This document shows positions 1-11,822 of a stretch of DNA of 64,000 bases, piece after piece. Positions within the stretch are counted from its first letter, which is position 1. Each line of letters opens with the position of its first letter. The position numbers and the translations under genes were made by a program. This stretch comes from Carposina sasakii (Eukaryota; Arthropoda; Insecta; Lepidoptera; Carposinidae). Below the pieces are notes generated by a model. It searched no databases, was not told the origin of the DNA, and saw only the letters and a list, made by a program, of their open reading frames with translations. The DNA lies in assembly GCA_014607495.2 (NCBI GenBank), contig CP053148.1, positions 7,998,001 to 8,062,000 on the forward strand, written 5' to 3'.

Positions 1-94
1 TTTCGCTCCAGGTCCTCTCTAGGCTCTTTCGCCTCTACGATGATCGTCCGCCGCCAGCTTCTAGAAGCTGTGGTTTAATACTTAAATATTTTAT

Positions 95-327
95 TATTAT
101 AAATAAATATTCACACACTTTACCTAGTTGCACACTAAGAACGCTAAGGTCTTGTGTCGGGGTTACTAGGCAACGGTATATAAATACATATATAAATGTA
201 GAAACATCCATGACTCGGAAACCAACATCGATATTCATCATATCAATGTTTGCACCTAACGGGATTCGAACCCAGGACATATGGCATCGCAGGCAGTGTC
301 ACTAACAACTACACCAATCGGCTGTCA
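95..327 (-). mobile_element. tRNA-like SINE, family A
   Basis: Read on the minus strand, a tRNA-like head starts near 327 with a box A-like TGGTGTAGTTGTTAGTG. A box B-like GGTTCGAATCCCG follows near 260-275, and these are the internal RNA polymerase III promoter parts. The body then runs to an A/T-rich tail near 95-110. The same body (TATAAATACATA, GAAACATCCATGACTCGGAA) recurs at 59045-59302 and 35925-36130, which shows an interspersed family. It has no coding capacity and would depend on a LINE for movement. No clear target-site duplication was found. Confidence 0.7.
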
Positions 328-359
328 AACATTGTTAATAAAAAATAGCGTTGACGTTG

Positions 360-397
360 CAATCCCTGACCGTTGACGTTGCAACGGTCAGGGATTG
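360..397. repeat. Perfect 16-bp stem hairpin
   Basis: CAATCCCTGACCGTTG (360-375) is the exact reverse complement of 382-397, separated by a 6-base loop ACGTTG. A 13-base direct repeat, GTTGACGTTGCAA, also overlaps the structure, once just before it and once inside. No family is recognised. Confidence 0.85.
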
Positions 398-399
398 AA

Positions 400-3085
400 A
401 GCGAATTGAGCCAAATGCTACCTGCGATTGGTTTATAATTCGGTGAGTATGTCGCAGATATAGTTAATAATCACATCTCCTTCTAGTCCTTTCTTCTTGG
501 CTGTACCTATAAAGTGAAGAGCGGGGGAGTAAGGAATGTCGTGTTTGCATTATACCGTTTTTTTTTATTAAGATAGCAGTACTTCAGCTTAAATAACATT
601 AATTATAATTGAGTTGGATGTCTAGAAAAGTAGTATCGTTTTGGAGGACATTACTGTTTTTATACAATTTTTTAAATTATCTGTATAGATAAATTGCACA
701 AAAACATCAACGTAGGCGAACTTAATTCTGTTTAACATTTTCTACAAATTCCCTTATAAATGGTAATTTAAAGGGGTGACAGCCCGATAGTTAAATTGAG
801 AAGCATTGCTCCTGCACCTAATCTCTCTCATCATCATGATATGAAGATATGAATATAAACACATTTAGTTCACTTTTCTATTATATCATATCGGTGTACA
901 GATCGAAAACAACTATGTCTGACTATAAGCAAACTGATGTATTACTATTTTGTATGTATACTTCACCCGAGGTACGAATTTTCACGAAATCTACCTCATG
1001 TAAACCTCCACGTATTAAAATTAGTAAAACATAATTTTCCTTTCAAACTAAAATCCCTATCCATAAGTTTCCTCGCGCAACTTTGGACCTAAAGCTACTA
1101 GACAAGACCATTCATCTACATGTCTACGTCTAGTGATGCCAACTTAGAGGGACTAACTTTCCAACACCGATACTATGAAACTAAAAACATACAGCACTAA
1201 AGTAACAACGCTCGGCTAGCATACTGCGCTAAGAACTTTGTTTCAAAGGGTTTAATGGTTTAAACGATCATGTTGTCTAAAAGTCTTTCTCGGAAATAAC
1301 CTTTACAGGGTAAATTATAAATGTGGGTGAATTATTACTTTACACACATGTTATTCTGTGTAAAATAAAATTCATCGCTTGCTACGATATATGCTACGAC
1401 CCGTAGCCTGCGCTGCTACGGAGTACGAAGAGTACTACAAATGACATTGGACTCTATAAGTACTTTTATGTTGTGATTTATGGTTGTGATCTCTATGGTT
1501 GTGATTAACAATCATGGAAGTAAACGCTGTCAGTCTTTAACTTAGGAGTTGTGGAAATTAACGTTTCTTCGTACAATGTTAAATATTTAAAGCGTTGCTT
1601 TTGTAATCTTAGTTAATGATCAATATTTGCTACCGCCATAATTCCGTTTCGTGGACAATTATTAGGTAAAATGTGTACCCTCAAAAATTCTATTGCATAC
1701 ACAAACTTCGTAACTAAAAATGATTGTTTCGCCATATCTATCCGGATTTTGCGATTGAGCATAACTTTTACAAGTTTTTGATTCAAGTACAAACACCTTT
1801 ACAAAGTTTGCGAGCCATCATATTTTATAGAGTCGTACTCGAGAAGTGTTGAGAAATTTCAGAGCTACATTGTCGCAAAGTGCCACACACTCATATAAGT
1901 CGTAAGGTGCCTTAACAAAGGTGATACTAAATTAACTCGCGCTCATGTTATAGATGTGTGGAAGGTTTATTTCTTTTCATTACTTGGAATTGAAGTATCG
2001 TATATTATTGAATTAAGTATTAGTTATCTTGGGTGTCTTATATTTTTAAAATGTCATCTAATGTTAGTATAGTCCGTCGGTGTATCTTCATTACAAATAA
2101 ATCTTAATATGCAAGCCTACGAGTATTTGTTTGTCGAAAATTGTATTAACATAATTAGTATTGATACGCAGTCTATCTAATTCTCCTAACTAATATCATA
2201 AATGCAAAGTAACTATGTCTGTAACTATACCTACACAGTCGCTGTTCAGGTGGAAATTCTCGAAAAGTCTCGAGTTGGAACAAAGCCGAAACGGAACCGT
2301 TGTAGATGTTTAGAACAAAGCAATAAATACTTTATGGTGACGTAATTAGATATATTTCATCAGGAGACAGATATTTGTTTTTATTCTGTCATACTCGCGA
2401 CCGATGCGTGCTAAAATATACCTTATTACTCAAGCGGTATATTGCTTCGCGCGGCGTTTCGTTAACGGTTAATATTTTTCAAATTAACCTATATTTAGGC
2501 CTCCTCACTAATAGATAGGTTGTAATATGATAGTCAGGTATCCAACCATGGGCTCAACCCACCAGTATATTATAGTATAGCATAGTGTATTATATGAAAT
2601 TATTTATTAAAAAAATATAGTTAGGTTTATCAAAACTGTTAGTTGTCTTTTAACATAATATTTTGGTCAAATCAGACTGCGTTGTTTTAAGTTACAACAT
2701 CAAAGCACTTTAAAAAATATATTAAGAAGGTCGAGTTATTGAAATGAAAAGAATTATTTATTTCGTGTCAATGCTTGAAAAATATAATTGGATGACAAAA
2801 CTTTTTTCATTTCCCAGAAAGTAAATATCGCTTCCCTACATATTTCTTTTCCTTTTAATAGAAACCACTGTAAAAAACTTTTACTGAGTATTATTAAATC
2901 TATTGTAGGAAGCTTAAAAATTTGTTTTCTTTTGTTTTATTTTATTTACTTCATTATGATTTTAAGAATAACTAATTTCCCATTGGCTGTTATAAAAATA
3001 CAACTATAATACCTATTGTGAATATAACAAGTACGAACTTATCGCGTTTTAGTGAACCTAGAACATATCAATTAAACTTATTAAA
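400..3085. other. Unassigned AT-rich DNA
   Basis: No coding frame, RNA gene or known element is recognised. The longest open frames are short and of biased AT-rich composition. The only local structure noted is a short GC-richer patch at 1378-1440 with repeated GCTACGA/GCTACGG words, similar in flavour to the array near 48236. Confidence 0.5.
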
Positions 3086-3089
3086 AATA

Positions 3090-3469
3090 CAGTGGTTTTT
3101 TGGTCGTCAACGAACCCGAAAACTACGGAATCTCCTCATCATCATGATCATTTTTCTTCATGGAAGCATACCTGGGAAATTTCTGGGTCCCAAGATATTA
3201 GGGTCCAAAGTTGAGTAAATAGACTCCGTTTTTCTGCATAAATGCACATAGACGCGCGTAGCAAGATTTTTTCACGAGTAATAATTAATATATGTCTAAG
3301 AAAAAACTAGCATAATCACTGGACACTATAAATTTCTTATTTTAATTTTTAATTTTTTTTTTCAAAAAAATTTACATCGTTTCCCAGCATGTTTTTTGGC
3401 ATAAACTTAATTTATTTAATGTATAGAGTAAGTACCCTTCGTGAAGGGTGGTAACGGAAAAACATTCTG
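3090..3469 (+). mobile_element. TA-flanked mariner-like MITE, copy 1
   Basis: This element of about 380 bp is bounded by TA dinucleotides (3088-3089 and 3470-3471). Its short imperfect ends relate to CAGGRTGWTTTTT. It shares long stretches with 42745-43129 (same orientation) and 16750-17133 (opposite), including GGTCGTCAACG near one end, CTACGGAATCTCCTCATC, and TTTCTGCATAAATGCACATA. TA target duplication and CAGGG-type ends are usual in the Tc1/mariner superfamily. No transposase remains, so it is non-autonomous. Confidence 0.75.
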
Positions 3470-3472
3470 TAT

Positions 3473-3560
3473 ACAGGACTGTCTTCCCGAAACGGGGTAC
3501 CCAGAACTGCAGGATCATAAAGGAGATCCTAGGCTTAGCACAGCAGATAAGGGTTATACG
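3473..3560 (-). mobile_element. SINE family B, 3' fragment
   Basis: CCCGAAACGGGGTACCCAGA, then ACTGCAGGATCATAAAGGAG, matches the reverse complement of the 3' part of the fuller copy at 48829-49045. It abuts the MITE ending at 3469, so one element probably inserted at the edge of the other. Confidence 0.55.
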
Positions 3561-3839
3561 CCGGATACAAAGGCTATATGTATATAAAATGTTAATCTGT
3601 TTCATTTAAACTATTCAATTTTCGTTAAACGATCCGCGAGTGTAGTAACATAAATAATACAGGGAAGACCAGGGACAAGAATACTTTTACTTCAAATCCT
3701 TTTAGGATATAGATTTTTATCTACTTAAAGGATCACACTCTTCCATCGAGACTGTAAAAAAATAGTAATTGCTTCTCTTGAAAAAAATTTAAACTAACAT
3801 CCAATTTCCGTTCTGAGCTAACAAAGCATTTTCTACCTA

Positions 3840-4140
3840 ATTAAAAACGGGAACGGGCAAACTTTTACAGTTACCCATTTCTACCGCCCCTTCCTTTCGC
3901 CCCCGGTGGCCAGTGCGACGAAATGTGAAATTTCAATTCCGCAAGATTTTTATTAAAGTATCGAAGCCTGGGAACCGCCCGAATATAGTTTGGAAACAAA
4001 TAAACGACTTTTCCGGTCTTTCTTGCCTTTTTTATACATGAAAGCGTGGAGTTGATTTATCGTTGACGCGGACAGCCGCTGCGTCCCGCCGCGAGTCTTG
4101 ATCGACGGAGTATTTCAATTTATTTTATGAGTCGACACCT
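3840..4140. other. GC-richer, apparently low-copy segment
   Basis: Base composition rises here, with CpG words such as CGACGAAATG, GACGCGGACAGCCGC and CCCGCCGCGAG, in strong contrast to the flanks. I see no open frame, no match to the repeats in this window and no splice pattern. It could be single-copy regulatory DNA or an unrecognised old repeat. Confidence 0.3.
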
Positions 4141-4840
4141 TCATATTTTTTCGTAAGAAATTGATCTTTACATACTGTGCTGGTAAATAAATACCTTTTT
4201 GGCTAATATATGTATTGTAGCTAGGTAAACAATATTGTACAATATTGATTTGATGGTTTAGGAAATACAAGGTATTGAGTTTCACATTATTTTATTGATT
4301 TGTTAAGGTAGAACCCGGAATTCTATATTCAATAAAATAAAAATTAAATCAATAAAAATTTTTGTATGTACTTTACCACGCCCCCATTAAAAAACAGGAC
4401 CCAATGTAACCAAGACTTTGAATTTCTTGTGGAGGTATAAAATGTTAACTTTCTTTCTTTTTTTAGATGAACTTACGTCATGTGTTAATGTTATGATAAT
4501 TAAAGCAAATATTTTAAAGGATAATAAAAAAACACAAATACAATTTTTTTACCACACAATAAAACTTTTTTTTTTTCAACAGGTTGAAATCATGAACAGG
4601 TTTGACAATAAATATATGCCAAAAACGCCCACCCATACATGAAATATGACCAATATTACAAACCCCATGTACCTACAGGGTAAGCGACGGTCACTGCTGA
4701 TACGACTTTTATTACCCATTTACCTTTTCGCTGGGTACGACGGAATTCCGAAACGGCATTTAAAATTTACGCCGGTTTTAACAACATTCTGGTTATTATA
4801 GATTTCGTGTTTAAAGTAAATGTGTCTAATATACCTATAG

Positions 4841-5030
4841 GCCGATAGGTGTAGTTGGTAGTGTCCCTGCTTGCGGCGCCATAGGTCCTGGGTTCGAATC
4901 TTAGGTGTAATACTTAATAGAATGTATGTCGATGTTTGTTTCCGTGTCAGGAATGTTTTTATACTTAACTATGTATTGTATACCCTTGCCTAGTACCCAG
5001 TATATATATAAGTAAAAATAATGTGATAAG
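4841..5030 (+). mobile_element. tRNA-like SINE, family A
   Basis: The plus-strand copy begins GGCCGATAGGTGTAGTTGG (box A region). It has the box B-like GGGTTCGAATCTTAGG near 4891, followed by a body containing ATGTCGATGTTTGTTTCCGT and an A-rich tail. It is more diverged than the copies at 95 and 59045. Confidence 0.65.
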
Positions 5031-5454
5031 AAGTAAGAGAAAAAAAAACCTACCTACTCGTAGGTATATATAAAGTCTACCAAAAAGTAGTAATTATCTT
5101 TCTAGGACGTATCCGTAAATAAATAGTATAACCTTTAATGAATAAATATTCTAAAATAACTCTGTAGTTTTCGAGAAAACATTGAAATAAACTTCAATCT
5201 TATAATACAAGAAATCATGCTGTAGTTGGCGCGTCGCATTAAATACGCCGACAGAGAAAAAAAAAATGTTTATTTCAGGAAAAAATCCCATATTAGCATT
5301 ACATTGTAAATTGTCAGTGCTTACAAACTAAAAATACAATTGGTAATCCAAATACTAAAAAACATATTATTATAAATTAATATAACAATAGGCACATCGT
5401 ATGTAATAAGTATATTAGGTATACAATAAAATAAAATGTCATTCTTTAAGTAAT

Positions 5455-5585
5455 TTGTGTAGAATCTCAGTTCAGAAAAACGGACGTGTCTACAAAAAAC
5501 ATATACAAGGGCGAGCTTAATGTCTTGCAAGGCATTCTCTACCAGCTTCTCTAACATAGGTAATAGTGCTCGTGCCACCCTTCCT
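5455..5585 (-). mobile_element. Possible LINE 3'-UTR fragment
   Basis: On the minus strand the words GGTAGAGAATGCCTTGCAAG and ACATTAAGCTCGCCC, with TTGTATATG, resemble the 3'-UTR tails common on lepidopteran LINEs just before AATAAAG. The poly(A)-proximal end is not clear. The 85-codon frame over this interval is therefore unlikely to be a real protein. Confidence 0.3.
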
Positions 5586-6072
5586 TTTAAGACTTAAGTC
5601 ACTAGTGAAGCTACATTGGGTTAACTTAAGTTTGATTATGCCTAGGATTACTCTTAACAGAAAGCTTAGGTAAGGCTAAAGTTACCTAAAACCAAATACC
5701 CGGGTAGACTTTAGTTTATTAATTACTTTATCTTCACCGCCCGTAGATTTTACACAAATTTATTCACGCGACTATTATTAAGGTTTATAGATTAAGATTT
5801 ATTACTAAGGCAGACAGCTATACAATGTTCTGTACCCATAGATTCATCTTGCTAATAAGTAGATTTTTCGTCATAAAAACTTATGTAGGTAGGCTTAGAT
5901 TAATGATTGGCCTTCGCTCCGCTCTGGAGCGAATCATTATTCTAAGTAGGTAGGTATATCTTTATTACCAAAATAATTTCAGGAGAATTATTGTATGTAA
6001 AGTACATAAGAAACTTAAAAATCTCCAAAAACTTTCTGATCTAGATCTATATAATTTGTAAAATGTAGCAAA

Positions 6073-6307
6073 TCCTACTTAATATTATAAACGCGAAAGT
6101 TTGTAGGTATTTAATGGATGGCTGTTTGTTACTCTTTCATGTAAAAACGGCTGGAGTGATATTAATAAAATTTGGTATGGAGTTAGCTGATACCCTGCAT
6201 TAACACATAGGCTACTTTTAATCCCGGGAAAATATTTTTATTCCGGATAATTTCGACATTTTGTTTTTTCTGCCGTTCACGCGGACAAAGACACGGGCGT
6301 CCACTAG
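6073..6307 (+). mobile_element. Helitron-like non-autonomous element
   Basis: It starts TCCTACTTAATATTATAAAC after an A and ends CACGGGCGTCCACTAG before a T. TC at the 5' end, CTAG at the 3' end and A/T insertion sites are the Helitron rule. The interior (CGTAAAAACGGCTGGAGTGA-like words, CTACTTTTAATCCCGGGAAA) is shared with 44412-44728 and 40650-40858. A GC-rich short inverted segment sits just before the CTAG, as expected for the Helitron terminal hairpin. It has no protein and is about 235 bp. Confidence 0.7.
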
Positions 6308-6500
6308 TTATGTATAATTGAAGTCTAACAAGACATAAGCGACGCTTAAGCGCATTGTAACAACAAAAGTGAAGCCTCCTCTATTTTGCTGTCAAAGAGT
6401 ATCTTCAAAGAGCTTAATATGAATTAAACTGAAGGAAACAACCTATATTAAATAGGCTACTTACTACTATAATAATAAGAAATAGATAAGTAGGTATATA

Positions 6501-6938
6501 CAGGGTGTGGGTGACAGCCAGGCAAATGCTGAACAAGTACCATTGTGTTGACTTATACGACAGTGTTATTACTCGCAGGAAATGTATTTTTGAGTTGATT
6601 ATCAGCTATATCAGATAAATAAATAAATCTTTGCTCTCCGCGCCAATCGGGCGATCCTGTTACTAATTAAATGGGCTTATTGGTTATTGTGTGACACATC
6701 GCTGTTTTTTGGATCACTTATGACTCTCCGTTAGGGTTGATCAGTTATTTGAACTTTTTTTAGGACAACTATATATGGCCTAATAAAACGAACTAAACTA
6801 TTTTATCCTTGAAAATATAAAAAATATGACGGAATTTTTTCAAATTTTCCTGCGAAAATTTTCAGTCTTTTCCGCCTCTGAATCATGGTCTGAAGTCATG
6901 GTATCAATATTTGCCTGGCTGTCACAAACAACCTTTAT
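6501..6938 (+). mobile_element. TA-flanked MITE with CAGGGTGTGGGTGACAGCC ends
   Basis: The left end is CAGGGTGTGGGTGACAGCC followed by AGGCAAAT, directly after TA. The right end, ATTTGCCTGGCTGTCAC near 6908-6924, is its inverted complement and fades toward 6938. The interior has no protein. The same right end (TTTCTGGCTGTCAC, then ACTCTGTATA) recurs at 59640-59763, so it is a family. TA flanks suggest a mariner-type transposase. Confidence 0.7.
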
Positions 6939-7261
6939 AAGCACAAATTCTGTAGTTTTAATGTAACACAACTTGTATTTTATAGTTAGAAAGAGGCCAC
7001 GCGATAGTTACATATTTAATGGTTTGTGCTTGCAGTTACATATTATTATTATGCATGCCAATATTACATTGGTAATGCAACATTGACGTGCCGGGAAATG
7101 GTTACAATATACGCTGGAAACAATTGTTATCGAAGAATTCAAATATCAAAATGGAAAATATAGTATTTCCACTCAACGAAATGTCCAACATTCCTTTTCC
7201 GCCAGTATCGTTATAGTCATGGAGGAAAAACAAAGGGTAGATGCGATATTAATACATCTTC

Positions 7262-7378
7262 TTTTTCAGCCTATTGCACTCCACTGCTGGACGTGGCCTC
7301 CCCCAGGGTACAAGGCTACTGCCACAGGGAGGTTTTGTCCATAGACACCACGCTAGGCAGGCGGGTTGGTGATCAATG
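7262..7378 (-). mobile_element. RTE-tailed short element, fragment
   Basis: AGCCTATTGCACTCCACTGC, then TGGACGTGG and CACCACGCTAGGCAGGCGGG, match the minus orientation of the repeat at 46478-46730. The rest of the body, from about 7379, is missing. Confidence 0.7.
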
Positions 7379-7424
7379 CATAATTTCACTAAATTACGAA
7401 ATGTAAACACTAAAGTAGCAATAA

Positions 7425-7505
7425 CAAGGTGGGTATGACGTGCGCCTCTTGGAGTCGGAGGGCGCGGGCGTAGATACGATCCCAGGTATGCCACTACCGG
7501 TACAT
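7425..7505 (-). mobile_element. Possible tRNA-like SINE head
   Basis: On the minus strand CTGGGATCGTATCTACGCCC resembles a degraded box B region, followed by GCGCCCTCCGACTCCAAGAG. No second copy is seen in the window and no box A is evident. Confidence 0.25.
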
Positions 7506-7539
7506 TTTTGACTGTTGTATGTTTATAAGCTAACAAGCA

Positions 7540-8700
7540 CTTATTATGCTAATATATTATTTGGTAGATTCTTATTGTCACAACAAAATTTTTGTTGAAG
7601 TTTTATTTTTTCATTGTAAAATTTGGCACTTAGCCATTTTCAGTAGCTGAGAAAGCAACCCATGCGCCTTATCTCTCCGGTCGTGTCGGATTTTCTATCG
7701 GATAGTGAGAGAGCACCTGTGTTCAGTTTGCGCTAATCTCAGCGAAGATCCATATATAGGACCGAAATATGGTCAGGAGAATATAAAAACAACCAATCGC
7801 TGGCTAACATTTCCCTTACACCCGTCATCCGTGTAACAGCAAACTATTTCCCATAAACAAACGTTTTAAGGACATCTCCACTTCATCCTTTCTTTATGAT
7901 TTTAGGTACGAAATTCTTGAAACGAGTCGTGCAGGAATATCAACTGTCTGGAAAATACATTTTTGACAAAACTCCGTTTATACCCTGTTTTGTTTTAACA
8001 TCTGAATAATTTCGGGCTGATAAAGATCTCAAAAATCATATTTTAAATAGGGAACTAATTATTTGAGCTGTTGTTTAAATATTTGAGAAGTTATTATGAT
8101 CAGTTATAAAAATATATGGGCAGCTATTTATTTTATCGCAGGTTATTAAATTAATATAGCAGTAAAACATAGACAGTAATAAAAATAAAATTGGCCGGTT
8201 ATTTCGTCTTACAATGTCATACTAAATATACGTAAGCAGACCAATAAATAAATGGTCAGTAAAATGATTGAATGGGCAGTAAGTTAAGCCGCCCATTATA
8301 TTTTTCCATGTAGAGAAATCGACCCGTTACAATTTAATTATATGTATAGATATAGATAGAGAGATAAGCATCACCTTCCTTTACTACATCTTCCTCTAAT
8401 TCGAATTTCACCAATTTCCGCAGTTATGATTTTCTCATAAATCTGCATTATATCCTATTTTATTTGTAACGCTTCATAAACGAAATACGGGAAACCAAAT
8501 TATAATTTCGATTTTACATTAAATCTTGTTCAAACGGAACATTCCAACCTTTTCCATCTTTTTACTTGATTGTGGTAGGACATTTCAAAAGAAATGATTA
8601 AATCCCAAATCTGTTTTTTTAGAAGGTTTTATTGCCTCGCTCCCTTGCTCCGTTTACTTGCCTGTACATAATTTTAAGTCTCAGTAATCTTAACCTGCTA
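7540..8700. other. Unassigned AT-rich DNA
   Basis: No recognised coding region or repeat. One stretch near 7620-7760 (ATCTCTCCGGTCGTGTCGGA, GATAGTGAGAGAGCACCTGT) is compositionally different and may be an old dispersed repeat, but it has no second copy here. Confidence 0.4.
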
Positions 8701-8724
8701 AAATCAAATAATGCCCAGTACAGT

Positions 8725-8992
8725 CCAGCTACATACCGGTGCCGGCAGAACGCCGCGTGGTGCCGGCAGAGTAGAATTCGTATCACCCCATGTCTGCCCA
8801 TGGGTATCGTTCGAGGCGATTAAGAGTTTCCGGGAGGTGGGCAGCAGTGCCTCCTGTATTGAAAACATAGTCCAAGATATAAACTGCGGTCACCAACCCC
8901 CTTTGGACAAATACCCCCCAGTGGCAGTCTTGTGGCGTGCCCTGGGAGAGGCCTACGTCCAGCAGTGGACTGTGGGCTGATGACGATGACGA
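8725..8992 (+). mobile_element. RTE-tailed short element, near full length
   Basis: It contains GGCAGAGTAGAATTCGTATC, GGCGATTAAGAGTTTCCGGG, ACTGCGGTCACCAACCC and a 3' end GGCCTACGTCCAGCAGTGGA followed by a GATGACGATGACGAC tail. One frame of the 3' end reads RALGEAYVQQWTVG then stop, which resembles the C-terminus of RTE-type reverse transcriptases. The apparent peptide is therefore inherited from a LINE tail and is not a gene. Other copies are near 14818, 25380, 46478, 49805 and 57193. Confidence 0.75.
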
Positions 8993-9039
8993 CAGTAAAT
9001 ACAGACTTCGTAAAAACTTAATACACAGTACACGTGGCT

Positions 9040-9095
9040 GTTTCCAAAATGAGGTGGGCAGAACTGCAGGATTAGAAATAACATGTAGGGGGAGG
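9040..9095 (-). mobile_element. SINE family B, 3' fragment
   Basis: CCAAAATGAGGTGGGCAGAA, then CTGCAGGATTAGAAATAAC, is a diverged match to the inverted 3' part of the element at 48829-49045 and to the copies at 3473 and 53745. Confidence 0.4.
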
Positions 9096-9644
9096 ATGCA
9101 GCTAATGCATTCTATTGAAGCCCTAAATCAGCAAAGCAGAAATATAACAAAATATATGAGACTTATATTACTGGAACCTAATTGCAGCGCCATCTACAGG
9201 ATCCAAGGAAACTTTCAATTCTTTCAAGGACCCACTTAAATACACGCACACCTTATCAAATCACATACAAAATTTAAATTTACTCGAAGTAATTTTATCC
9301 CATTTTTACCCCAAGCTTATTATGTGTAGGGAAAAAGAGAAACCAAAGATTAATAATCTTTTCTGAAAATTATATTCGAGGAAAATTCATTTTGAGCATC
9401 CATTGTCTTTTAATTGGCATCTAACAATTTAATTTGGGTAAAAGTATCTGTAACTTATTATTGCATGGAACTTTATCGGCATGAAATGATAGCTTTTATC
9501 ATGTAACGTACTACATTGTTTTACGATTTGGATTAAGTTATGAAAAAAACACACATTCATCGGTGTAACGTATTTTTGTTTGAGTTCAGTTTCTAGCTGC
9601 ACAAAGAATCTTTACAAAATATAATACCTATATATACCTTATCC

Positions 9645-10916
9645 CTGGGGTGTATGGGGTCCCATATAAGTTCTAACGGGACCCAAGCCATCCTCACCTG
9701 CTCGCGGTGCACCCTGCAGAACAACGAACAAGGCTCTGGCCACCCGCCAACCCGCATTGGACCAGCGTTGCGGGTTACGGTCCAAATCCCCCCCCTTGAG
9801 TAGTAATCTAGGAAGGCCCCAAGTGCCCGACGGCTCCGGAAGCTACACTAGCGTGTCCGACAGGCGCCGGTCAAGTGCCGGAGCCAGGGGTGCTAAGAAT
9901 CCCCAGTCCTTAAATCCCAGGATGGTGTTGAGTTCATCGTCCACAAGTCCCTCGTGAACAGCATCGAATCCATCACAAGTGTGTCGAGCAGGGTAGCATA
10001 CCTGATACTCAGAGTATCAAAAAGGTACTCATTGAAGGTCATCCAGGTATACGCGCCGACCTCGACGCATCCGGATGACGAATTGGAGGTTATGTATGAG
10101 GACATAAGTACAGCCATACATACCTCTAAAACTCATTTTTGGGTTGTTATGGGGGACTTCAATGCGAAACTGGGCAAGCGGGGTGAGAATGAGTTGAAAG
10201 TGGGACAATTTGGATGCGGTGACAGGAACCCCAGGGGCCAGAGGCTGGCCGATTTTCTAGAGATAGAGGGACTCTTTATAATGAACTTCTTCAAGAAGCC
10301 GCCTCATAGGAAATGGACCTGGCTCCATCCCAACAAGCAAACGAGGAACGAGATAGACTTCATATTGGCCACCGATAGACTGATATTCAATGATGTCTCA
10401 GTGATCAACAGGGTGAAAACCGGTAGCGGTCACCGAATGGTTCGAGGCACATTGAATATTAATGTCAAACGGGAGAGATCACGACAAGTGAAGTCTACAC
10501 TCCGACCCTCATCCGTGCACATTCAAAACCCCGAGAGCTTTCAACTCGAGCTAACAAACCGCTTTGCTTGCCTAGAGGATTGCATGTCAGTGGATGATAT
10601 AAATAACAGGCTGGTAGAAACTGTCCACATGGTGGGGTCTAAATTCTTTAGACCTAACCGTAGAAATAGACCCCAGAAACTAACTGATCATACCCTCAAC
10701 CTCATGGCGGAAAGGCGCGCAATGTCTCTGCAGTCCTCTGATGACGCTGAAGCATATCGGCAGCTCAATAGACGTATCTCCAAGTCTCTGCGATACGACA
10801 TCCGCAGCTTTAATACTCGCTGCATTAAGAAGACAATAGAGCGAAACCAAGGTTCCAAAGTGTTCACAAGAGAATTATCTATTAGGCAGAGAGACATATC
10901 ACAGAACAAAATTTAA
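9645..10916 (+). mobile_element. RTE-like LINE, internally deleted and 3'-truncated
   Basis: The element begins with a GC-richer leader (ACCCAAGCCATCCTCACCTG, TCGCGGTGCACCCTGCAGAA) typical of RTE LINEs. A decayed N-terminal frame follows (9757-9957 in another frame) and then the endonuclease frame. Around 9900-9921 the leader reading jumps directly to mid-endonuclease sequence. The part that should carry the N-terminal catalytic Glu (the QETR-like motif) is missing, which implies an internal deletion. Homology stops near 10890, before the reverse transcriptase. It cannot move by itself. Confidence 0.8.
9897..10916 (+). pseudogene. RTE endonuclease-domain remnant
   Basis: The open frame runs from just after a TAA at 9894 to the TAA at 10914. 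Upstream of the GTG at 9954 the frame still reads DGVEFIVHKSL, so that codon is internal, not a start. The product resembles the exonuclease-endonuclease-phosphatase (APE-like) domain of RTE LINEs, often labelled craniofacial development protein 2-like in arthropod annotation. Counting from 9954, the metal-site motif GDFN is at residues 67-70, RNEIDFIL near 131-138, and the last catalytic motif at 158-160 reads SGH where families have SDH. The catalytic Asp is therefore lost. The lysine/arginine-rich linker (RRISKSLRYDIRSFNTRCIK) follows, but no RT domain does. It is non-functional. Confidence 0.85.
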
Positions 10917-11522
10917 TAGTTTTAATACTTGCTTAATATGTATTTGATTATCTACACTGATAATATGATTTAATTTTTTCCTTGATTTTTATACAACAGT
11001 ATGAGGATGTTCATGTTACTTTTATTGGAAAGAGTTCCATACTTTTTTATTGTATTTTGTTTGTTGCGTGCTCAATATTAAAGGGTTTTTTGTTATCGCC
11101 AACTGAATTTATATTTACAAGTATTTAAATAAATACATATAACTATTATAATACAATATAAAAAAAATACTTTAAATTAATTCAAATAAGCAGATATTAA
11201 ATGACCTAAAAGAGCAAAAATTCATGTCCATCAGGATTCTTGCATTTGTCTTTTTCTGATTATGATATATTTCTGATTATATACTTACACCTATTCCTAG
11301 GAGTATGTGGATATTTTAGTACTCCAAACTTAAAGGATCAATAGATTTGGCAAACCACTGTTGCACTGCCGTACTCCACACCTTCTAGTGGTTTACAGTA
11401 AGTTTGGTAGATCTACCAGTTTTAGTATACAATACTTCAACAAAGTTTTGTACTGCATAACTTTCCATCTTAAATATTATTTATCACATTGGCGTTATCC
11501 ATCCACCAGGCGATAACAAACA

Positions 11523-11631
11523 GATCTCAAATAGTGTTTATTTAGGCTTCAAATAACAGTTCATGACTTAATATCGGCATTTTACCTACCATTAAAACGG
11601 TTATTAAGCAATAACCTTATTTGAAGCCTAA
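11523..11631. mobile_element. Small foldback MITE, copy 1
   Basis: TTAGGCTTCAAATAA at 11542-11556 is the exact reverse complement of 11617-11631 around a 60-bp interior. The preceding CTCAAATAGTGTTTAT also precedes the second copy at 11823, so the true element may start there. It is non-coding. Confidence 0.7.
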
Positions 11632-11639
11632 CACTTTAT

Positions 11640-11820
11640 TTCTGCCTAGTGCATTGCATCATACCTATTGTTAAATCTTTGCACATATTTGAGATCCAAT
11701 GAAGATAGACTCCCGGACACACCATGAGCAAGACTCCCCACCTGGTGTACGGGATATGACGTAGTATGGAAGAGACACTCGAGCAAAAATATCGACTCGT
11801 TACCGGAAATCAGGTTCGCT
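11640..11820. other. Spacer between two foldback copies
   Basis: A non-coding GC-richer stretch (CCGGACACACCATGAGCAAG, GACTCCCCACCTGGTGTACG, CGACTCGTTACCGGAAATCA) lies between inverted copies of the same MITE. It resembles no other repeat here clearly enough to name. Confidence 0.35.
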
Positions 11821-11822
11821 GC

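Noticed and set aside
5925..5945. Short palindrome CGCTCCGCTCTGGAGCG
   Set aside because: Too short and isolated to carry weight by itself.
8711..8980. 89-codon protein ending in GEAYVQQWT
   Set aside because: The frame lies wholly inside a dispersed repeat and its end is an inherited LINE tail.
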